From NCBI GenBank assembly GCA_022813625.1, contig JAKLMB010000034.1, positions 310,001 to 374,000 of the forward strand: DNA of 64,000 bases, in the 5' to 3' direction. Under the pieces are notes generated by a model. That model had not been told where the DNA came from, did not search any database, and saw only the letters and a program-made list of their open reading frames with translations. Source of the DNA: Aaosphaeria pasadenensis. Lineage: Eukaryota; Ascomycota; Dothideomycetes; Pleosporales. Below are positions 57,195-64,000 of this stretch, piece after piece. How positions within the stretch are numbered: the stretch's first letter is position 1; the number at the start of each line of letters is the position of its first letter. The translations under genes were made by a program, and so were the position numbers.

Positions 57195-60100
57195 CTATCC
57201 CCCATCACGAGGAATCCCCTTTGTCATCCTGGCTGCCTGTCGCTCCACTAGCGCCTTCATTGCGTCCAAGGTCACACCAGAATTGATCTGCACAGACTCA
57301 GATTCTGCTACGTTATCCCTAATGACCAAACGATCCATTTCTTTCCATATGTCGTCCCCGAGGGGACCGTTGATCTGAAGTGCCTGATCCCGCGCGGTAT
57401 TTCGCAGTAGTTTGCGGTCGGCTATGGCTGGAGTTTCGTCTTTGCGTGACTCGGAATCTTCGAGAAGTGTCTGATCTTTGATGGCGCTATCATCAATGTC
57501 GCTATCTTCACCGGTATCCTCGTCGATCAGAGATTTCAAATCGGCACGGGTTAGCGGTACAGTACCATTATCTATTCTCGTTAGTGACCTTGCTATGAAG
57601 TTTTAAGTGCAAGTACACTCACTCGAAGGTCGCCTGCCCTGAAGCAATTGTCTTATGCGAAGCCCTTCGAAGTCTTCAATTTCGTCCTTGAGAATCGTAT
57701 CAATTCGCTGGGCGACTCCTACATCTGCCACAAGCTGATTCCCCGCACTCTTTCTCACGCCAACATTGGCGGCCTGTATGCACAGCATGAGTGTGCTCGT
57801 GACATTTCCTAGCGTAACCATGAGTTCGCAGAGTCTCTTCTCATCTACAGAGCCATGTGTAAAGTTTCTTGAAAATCTGATGGCTTTGCCTCTTTGTTTT
57901 GGGTCCACACTACGGAGGAGCTTGCTGAGTTCATACAGAACGTCTTTCATATGGAAGATTGTCTCAGAAATCGTGGCGGTGTGCAACTCTTCCTCGTCAT
58001 CGATGACACGAATAATAGCCATGACCCTCTTGAGCTCGCTTTCATGACGTCTCAGGACTTCCAGGAGTCCTTTCTGACGCTTATGTTCTTTTTGGAGGCG
58101 TCCGATTATGCGAAATGCTTGTTCTAAAAGTTGCACAGTGGCTTGAATTGCCGAGAGTAGCGACAATGTATTAGCCTATTCATTATATTAGTCGAAGATC
58201 TCCTCTTAGAAATATTAAGTCCTACATGAGTGATATGTTCCATAGAGTCTAGACCTATGTTCTGATCCTCCTTATCAGAATGAATTCCAGGATCAGCTGA
58301 GCGAGAATGGTCCCCAGATTGTTCCTCATTTTGTTCGGTTGCCATGACGTCAGTATAGTTCGTTGTCTCCGACTGTTCAAAGTCAGGTTTAAAGGGCTCG
58401 GAATGTTGATCGCTAGCTGCCAAGCTCCCAGGCACTGAATGAAATGAGGAGATCGAAGAGTTGCAACCTTTCGACGAGTTGATCAGATCATCCCGTATTG
58501 CTGCATTTGAGTCACCAGTTTCGTCGTCTTGGACGCTAATGTTTATGGCAAATAAAGCTAGTTGCTCGAGATGAGACGCGAGATGACGTTTGAAGACAGT
58601 CGGGATGACCTTTATTGCAGTTGCAGATGTTTTTGACTCCTCCTCATTCAGAACCTGTAATCGCAGTCTATTCGTCCAGTCCGAGCAGCATGGACAATCT
58701 TCGGCGGATATAACGTCGAGAGACTCTTGACCCAATTTGAGGACAGAGTTCTCATCTCCAAGTTGTAAGAGTTCATCATGATTTTCGACGACATGCCTCA
58801 TATAACTCTTTTGATTGGCGAATGATTTGTTCTGGCATAGCCTACACTTGTATTTGACGCGGTGATTTTGTAACTCGTGCCGGAACCAGTCATTGATACT
58901 TCCGAAATAAGGTGCGTCACAGTCGGGAAACGTACACACGTAGGTACGAAGATCAGAATAGACATGTTTTTGCCATATTCGATTGTTCTTGAACGTTTTC
59001 ATCCTGTAGCAAAAGGGGCACTCCACTTCATCCTTAGAACCCTTTTTCAGATCCTCTAGTTTTGGTATAACGAGTCGCAATGATGATTCGTGATCTTCGT
59101 TTAACGAGCGTGAGATAGTCGTATAGGACCCAGCATCGCTCACATTGTCAAACTCCGCAGTCTCATCGTACTGTACGGATGAGATCTTCTCAGGTGCCAA
59201 AGTCGAGGCTTTGGTAAAATATGTGGACGGCCTACTGGCAGTATCATGAGGTAGAAGTTGCTTGGGACGGGAATCTGACACGGATACAACTTGCTTCCCC
59301 ATGTTAGGTAGCTTAGACTCTTCGTGCTCGGCTTTCCCTTCAAGCTTATCACGGTGGTCTCGGATGTAGCTGAGATATTGTCTACGGTGAGTAATTGCGC
59401 GGCCAAGTCGGGTGCGAAGCCATGCTGAGTCTTCTGAACCAAGTTTTGGATACTTCTCACCAACATGTGCAATATCAAATTGATCGTTGAATCGGTATCT
59501 ATCCCGACTAAGAGCTTTGATGAAAAGGTCGGTAGGTGCTGCTCCACGGATCAGTTTAGATACACGGAATAGCCGTGCTATGCCTGAGCCTATCTCTTCC
59601 AGAAGTTCTGTCTCTTCATTTTGATTTTCGTCGCATGAGCTTTCTCCAGTTGTTTCGACAGCGACGTCCCCCAGAAATGCCCCGTGGATAATATTCGAGA
59701 CTAAGACATATCAGCCTGTAGGCAATAGTGCCACGAAAGGGAACTCACACTCTTCAGCAACTTCATTCATATCATCTAACAAGTCAAATACATGTTTCAA
59801 AACCTCTTCCGCCTCGGCAAGGCGAGATTCAAGGGAGAGAGGTGAGTTCGGAGCGTGGAGTGCGCCGATATTGCCAACCCATAAACTGAAGCGCTCCAAC
59901 TCATCACCCACTTGTGCGCTGCTAACTTTGTGACCTTGTTTATCGTCCGAAGAGAGGCCTTCAACGATCGCCTTGAGCATGACAATCAGATGGTGACATT
60001 GTTCTGATATGGAAGACGAGGGCGTCATTGCAGCTGGTATATCCGGAATGCATTCCTCTTGGGGTCGCATCTTGGATTCGTAAGTATCACGGTACTCCCT

Positions 60101-60487
60101 GGGTGGGTAAATCACGCGTTCCACCTCGGGCTCGTAGCGGTACTCGAGGATCTTGCGGCCTGCAGGGGATTGCGAGCGTTCCACCTTGCGGATCTCGCGG
60201 CCTTGGGGGGATCGCGAGCGTTCTACATTGCGTTCCAAGTAGTAGTACTCACGCACTTCACGTCTCAGTAGATCGTCCCGCTCGACAGTATGTTCTCTCC
60301 TCTCAACACGCTCGCGGGATGGTGAGCGGCCTTGATGAACGCGTTGCGGTTCAGAGTCGTAAGTACCTTCTTGGGTCCTGTCTGGAATTTTGTAGCGCCT
60401 GACGGTAGTATAACGACGGGAACCTCCATCGTTGGATGCATCGTCCCAATCGCGCTCTCGCTCGCGCTCTCGGTATGTAGTAGACAT
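57195..60487 (-). CDS. Large C2H2 finger protein fused to a fungal STAND-associated-type domain
   Basis: Four exons (60487-59749, 59700-58226, 58175-57623, 57571-57195) give 1047 residues; introns of 48, 50 and 51 bp all keep frame. Residues 1-130 are highly charged with RE/SR-type repeats (ERSRSPQGREI and ERSQSPAGRKI). Residues about 285-370 hold a block typical of fungal C2H2 proteins (GIARLFRVSKLIRGA, FDIAHVGEKYPKL, RRQYLSYIRDH). Fingers lie at about 474-555, and a CPCC...HLASHLEQLALFAI module at 582-632. From 739 a helical domain starts (LSLLSAIQATVQLLEQAF, GKAIRFSRNFTHGS), followed by NTARDQALQINGPLGDDIW and SVQINSGVTLDAM. That last half usually occurs alone or in NLR-type proteins. It is head-to-head with the DUF7580-like gene. 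Confidence 0.82.
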
Positions 60488-60769
60488 GACGCATTTGTGG
60501 TAGATGGCAAAGCGAGCAGACTAAAACAAATAGCTGCGGGATCAACGTTAATATCTTGTGTACTAGCGTACAGCAGTAACACTCTGTACGCCAGATAGAT
60601 ATGTTTTATGTCTTCCGAGACGAACACTGCGTTAAGGATGCCCAGACAAATTTGGGGGCCGCTTGTGCGGGGTATCGGAGAGAGCATCACAACCCAGGAT
60701 GCTTCGTTCACAGCCTTGTGTCTGCTTTCAAGTAGCATGGTGCTTGACAAAGTGTCCACATAGGTCTCG
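60488..60769. promoter_or_regulatory. 282-bp bidirectional promoter of the C2H2/DUF7580 pair
   Basis: The start codons of the two divergent genes are only 282 bp apart, so they must share upstream sequence. No known element can be named. Confidence 0.55.
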
Positions 60770-62497
60770 ATGAGCGGTCTCGAAGTTGCAGGCGTTGTTC
60801 TTGGAGCGTTTCCATTGATCATCTCCGGCCTGGAGGACTGGCGCGAGGTGGCCAAAGTTGGGGGCTTCTTCTTGCGAATACGGAAAGAGTTTAAGAAATG
60901 CCTCAGAGATGTACAGTATCATGAGATTCTGTACAAACGAAATCTAAAGGCACTACTGTCCCCGCTGATTCATGACGAAGCCGAAACCAAACGACTAATT
61001 GAAGATCCGGGGGGTCAAGGTTGGAGGGATGGCGATTTGCAGAAACAGTTACAAGGGCAACTCCAAGAAGCCTATGACGTCTACTTCGAAATCGTCGTCG
61101 AAATGAATGAGACAGCCGAAGAACTCAAGGAAGAGCTAGTAATGGGAAAGTCAGATGTTCAAGCCAAGCTCAAGTCCCCGGAAGCAAAACATCCACAGCG
61201 CCCCTCAACTCCTCAATTAAAGAGCAAGGCAACTAGAATTGCATCAGTGAAGTCTAAGTGGGACTATGAGAGCTATCGAGTCAAGTTCAGTTTCAATGAA
61301 CCTGTAAGAGATAGGCTCTTTGGGAAATTGGCGGAATGCAACAGCCGCCTGGAGAAGCTGCTCAGTACGAGTTGCAAATCGCCTCTACTACAATCACCAA
61401 CACCTCTCGAAAACAGTAAGGATATTTCAAAACTGGAGATTTCCCTCAAGAAAGCATTCAACAAGGCAGATTTTCTGTTCAAAGCACTGCAAAGAGCGTG
61501 GCAGTGCTCATGCAAGCAATATCATTTTGCAAATCTACGGCTAGAACATAGGACACTCCCGGAAACATGTTTTGAAATCATTCTTATGTTCGTTGCCCCA
61601 GCACCCACACGTTGGTCATGGAAAGAGCTGCAATGTGGTCACCAGCCTGGCTGTTCGTCCGGTCAACATCTCAAACCACCAGCTGTCCCGCGCCCGGCGC
61701 CGCAACCTATGATGAACAACTGCAAGGCTAAAGGGAAAAGGGTCACGATCTCCCCAAATGTCTGCATAGTCCCAAAGATCCAGATAGGTGTATCCAGTGG
61801 CCCGAACCCCACTCTTTGCCAGAATCTCGGCGACGAGCAATGTCAGCAGTGCTTGGGGATAGTTGGAAATGATGATGAAACATACCACTTGCATCCATCA
61901 ACGAAGAGAAAACAACCTGGCGAGAACGGCCCACTTACGCTCGACCAGATTCTTTCGTCCGACTACGAAGTAAAACTCACGCGACGTCAGCGCTATGCGA
62001 TCGCATTACTTCTGGCTTCCTCCGTCGCACAGCTACAATCTACACCATGGCTTAGGAACGGTCTGAAGAAGGAGGATGTCCAATTTTTCCCTTGCGAACA
62101 CGATGCCAGCGCCGTCCCATTTCACGAGCCGTTCATTAGCCAGGGCTTTCTTGATCCACCAAACGACGCATCCATTGGCATCTCAAACGAGCACAATTTC
62201 CAGTCACTCGGGATTCTGTTACTGGAGCTTTGTTTTGGAATCAGGCTGGAAGACCACCCATATCGAAAGAAGCTACCTCAAGAGACTGGCACTGCGAAAC
62301 AAGCACTTGATCTCATGGCGGCGTTGAGCTGGTCGAAACAGGTTAGCGATGAGGGCGGCGAGGACTATGCTTCAGCAGTGAAATGGTGCTTTATGAGTGG
62401 AAACATCACAGATAAATCATGGAGGAGCGAGATCATCAAGAATGTCATTTGGCCCTTGGAGTCTTGCCAGGAACATTTCAAGATGGCTGCTAATTGA
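60770..62497 (+). CDS. DUF7580-domain protein with HeLo/SesA-like N-terminus
   Basis: An intronless frame of 575 residues. The N-terminus GLEVAGVVLGAFPLIISGLEDW is a hydrophobic helix of the type that opens fungal HeLo-like and related domains. It is followed by a helical region to about residue 250 with a Lys/Pro-rich linker. The C-terminal half carries the DUF7580 hallmarks: LTLDQILSSDYEVKLTRRQR, YAIALLLASSVAQLQSTPWL, then NFQSLGILLLELCFG. The last string resembles the alpha-F helix of protein kinases, but no HRD or DFG motif is present, so the fold is at best a pseudokinase. Such proteins are multicopy in filamentous fungi and have been linked by domain content to allorecognition-type pathways. 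Function here is unknown. Confidence 0.82.
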   Translation: MSGLEVAGVVLGAFPLIISGLEDWREVAKVGGFFLRIRKEFKKCLRDVQYHEILYKRNLKALLSPLIHDEAETKRLIEDPGGQGWRDGDLQKQLQGQLQEAYDVYFEIVVEMNETAEELKEELVMGKSDVQAKLKSPEAKHPQRPSTPQLKSKATRIASVKSKWDYESYRVKFSFNEPVRDRLFGKLAECNSRLEKLLSTSCKSPLLQSPTPLENSKDISKLEISLKKAFNKADFLFKALQRAWQCSCKQYHFANLRLEHRTLPETCFEIILMFVAPAPTRWSWKELQCGHQPGCSSGQHLKPPAVPRPAPQPMMNNCKAKGKRVTISPNVCIVPKIQIGVSSGPNPTLCQNLGDEQCQQCLGIVGNDDETYHLHPSTKRKQPGENGPLTLDQILSSDYEVKLTRRQRYAIALLLASSVAQLQSTPWLRNGLKKEDVQFFPCEHDASAVPFHEPFISQGFLDPPNDASIGISNEHNFQSLGILLLELCFGIRLEDHPYRKKLPQETGTAKQALDLMAALSWSKQVSDEGGEDYASAVKWCFMSGNITDKSWRSEIIKNVIWPLESCQEHFKMAAN

Positions 62498-64000
62498 GGA
62501 GCACATCAATCAGCACGGAGCAAGTTGATATGAATAAAAGGGTAAGACATTCACCATACTGAGCGGTGGTCGAGCACGTCGCAAATTGAACATTTTCTTT
62601 TATTGTTTGTTTTGATAATAGTTCAAGGTAAATGCCATCAGAGAGCGGTGAGGGCTTGCTGCCCACTTTGGGTTCAGGCGCATCGATCAATCGCATCGAT
62701 GAGAAATATAATTGGAGGCGTGCATAACACTCGCATTAGTTCTACAATAGTAAATTTAGTCTACCAAACTTGAAGCTCTTGGGGATACCCATCGCTCCAA
62801 TACGAATGCTCTGTCTAGCTGCAGCACATGGCGCATCTACTCCCCACCTGGGAAACCAGAAACCCCACGGCCCGACAAATACAGTCTAGCCTGAGACACT
62901 ACCATCAAGACAGCAGTATCTATCGCAAAGGATTGGACACAAGAGCTCCAGAGCGATTCTCCAGAATTTCGATAACGTCTTGTCCTATGCAACTTATCGA
63001 ATCTCCGCATGCCGAACACATCATTTCGTCATGGCGTAGCTCTTGGGCATACCGCGTGATGTGAAGAGTAGAGCCGCCTAGCCTAGGCTACGCTAATGGT
63101 CGATCAGGCGAAAAAGGCGACAGAACGTCCAAAGGACAAGATTCTCCACATGATTAGGGAAGTGTGTCTGTGCGAAGCAGTTCCCCTCCCCTACGCGCGA
63201 CTGTGCCACATATTACAACCGGCAAGGATGGCCGATGTTCAGAGGGACATCGTCTGATATCCTGGCGTTAATGTGTGGGCGCCAGATGTGACGAGTGCGA
63301 TCATTGGTGGGTTTTCGGATTTTTTTGGTCCTCCGTGAAAGTTTCTGGGATTCCACGACGCGGTTTGGCAAGTCTTGGGAACGCTTCTGCGGGACGTGGC
63401 TCATGGAAAACGGGTTATGGGAATATCCGGTGCGGTGTTGGGCTTGAAAGAGCGCTTCAAAGTCTTGGGTGTTATTATCGATTGCTGTAATTAGATCAAC
63501 CTGCCAGCCTTGTTTGGTTACAAACAGAGACTCCTCGAGCGCTTGCACTGTGCTTGACATTGTGTACTAGATCCCAGTGAATTATAACGGAATTCAGGTC
63601 AAAGGGAGTAAATTCACCGCTGAGCTCGTTCTCAGTCGAATGGTCCGGCGCGATAGGGCTGCTCTGGTACATTGAGGTATATCGCATGGTGTCCTGCGTA
63701 TGACTCGTGCGGAGACAAGGGCCGACCCGGCTTTAAGGCGTGCGTTCGCAATGGTTCATGAAACCACTCTTGCGACAAGTCTGCTGTCGCTTTTAGTGAT
63801 ATCACAGCACGGACAACGGCTAATTAATTCGTAGCCTCGTCACGAATCGATATCGTATGGTTCGCCCGAGCTCTAAGCACCGTGAATCATGCTGGGGTGG
63901 TGCATGTTTCTCTTATGTCGTTGTATGACATACACAGACGTTTGTGGTGTCTAGTCCCTCTTGGAAAGCGATCACAAAACAGCAGCATCGGAAGCTACTT
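62498..64000. other. Right-edge region, no confirmed gene
   Basis: Frames on the minus strand at 63213-63560 (115 residues) and 63496-63687 overlap and could be exons of one unknown gene reading leftward, but no family motif is visible and I cannot fix a splice junction. Simple elements include CCGCCTAGCCTAGGCTACG near 63073-63091, which contains a CCTAGG palindrome. Nothing else is supported. Confidence 0.4.

Noticed and set aside
63213..63687. Two overlapping minus-strand frames as exons of a gene
   Set aside because: No splice junction with correct phase and no homology-like motif could be shown; reported only as unresolved sequence.

Overview
The window is nuclear DNA of a filamentous ascomycete (Pezizomycotina; Dothideomycetes is my best guess but is not proven). 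The evidence is gene architecture: mostly 46-63 bp introns with GT/CTRAY/AG signals, plus fungal-only families (NUR1, an NDT80/VIB-1-like factor, DUF1996, a C2H2 protein with an HLEQLALFA motif, a DUF7580-like protein). I rebuilt exon structures by hand from splice signals and reading phase; spans quoted for CDS entries include introns. I found no tRNA, rRNA, CRISPR array or intact transposon.

Region 1 (0.5-13.6 kb) is a compact, cluster-like block: an extended SDR/epimerase, a PRISE-like SDR, a C2H2 regulator, a ketopantoate-reductase-family enzyme, a DHA1-type MFS transporter, a TOXF-type branched-chain aminotransferase and a Gfo/Idh/MocA oxidoreductase. No PKS, NRPS or terpene synthase is in view. 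The aminotransferase plus the ketopantoate-reductase-like enzyme suggest interconversion of a branched-chain amino acid, its 2-keto acid and a 2-hydroxy acid. The main discovery is a tandem heptamer, GGCGTAA and close variants. It lies in all five promoter-bearing gaps of this block and in neither of its two convergent (3'-to-3') gaps, so it is a candidate operator for the cluster.

Region 2 (15.3-31.2 kb) is ordinary: a secreted DUF1996 protein with a 10-nt microexon, a zinc-binding CxxC protein, a secreted beta-lactamase-like hydrolase, an NPC2-like lipid transfer protein, V-ATPase subunit F (VMA7) divergent from NUR1, and the SRP receptor beta subunit. Gap 19.7-22.3 kb holds a diverged duplication and a strong hairpin.

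Region 3 (32.7-41.3 kb) holds a short NACHT-ankyrin NLR-like gene with an abnormal Walker A motif, and an NDT80/PhoG (VIB-1-like) factor with a 10-nt first coding exon. Upstream of the latter is about 11.5 kb without a recognisable gene (41.3-52.8 kb), rich in simple-sequence and GTAC-rich patches.

Region 4 (52.8-62.5 kb) holds an NmrA-like protein, a small secreted protein and a divergent pair sharing a 282-bp promoter. The pair is a 1047-aa protein (charged SR/RE-like N-terminus, C2H2 fingers, and a C-terminal domain resembling those of fungal STAND proteins) and a 575-aa DUF7580/HeLo-like protein. With the NLR and the VIB-1-like factor, these are the kinds of family linked to allorecognition and programmed cell death in fungi; any functional link here is inference.
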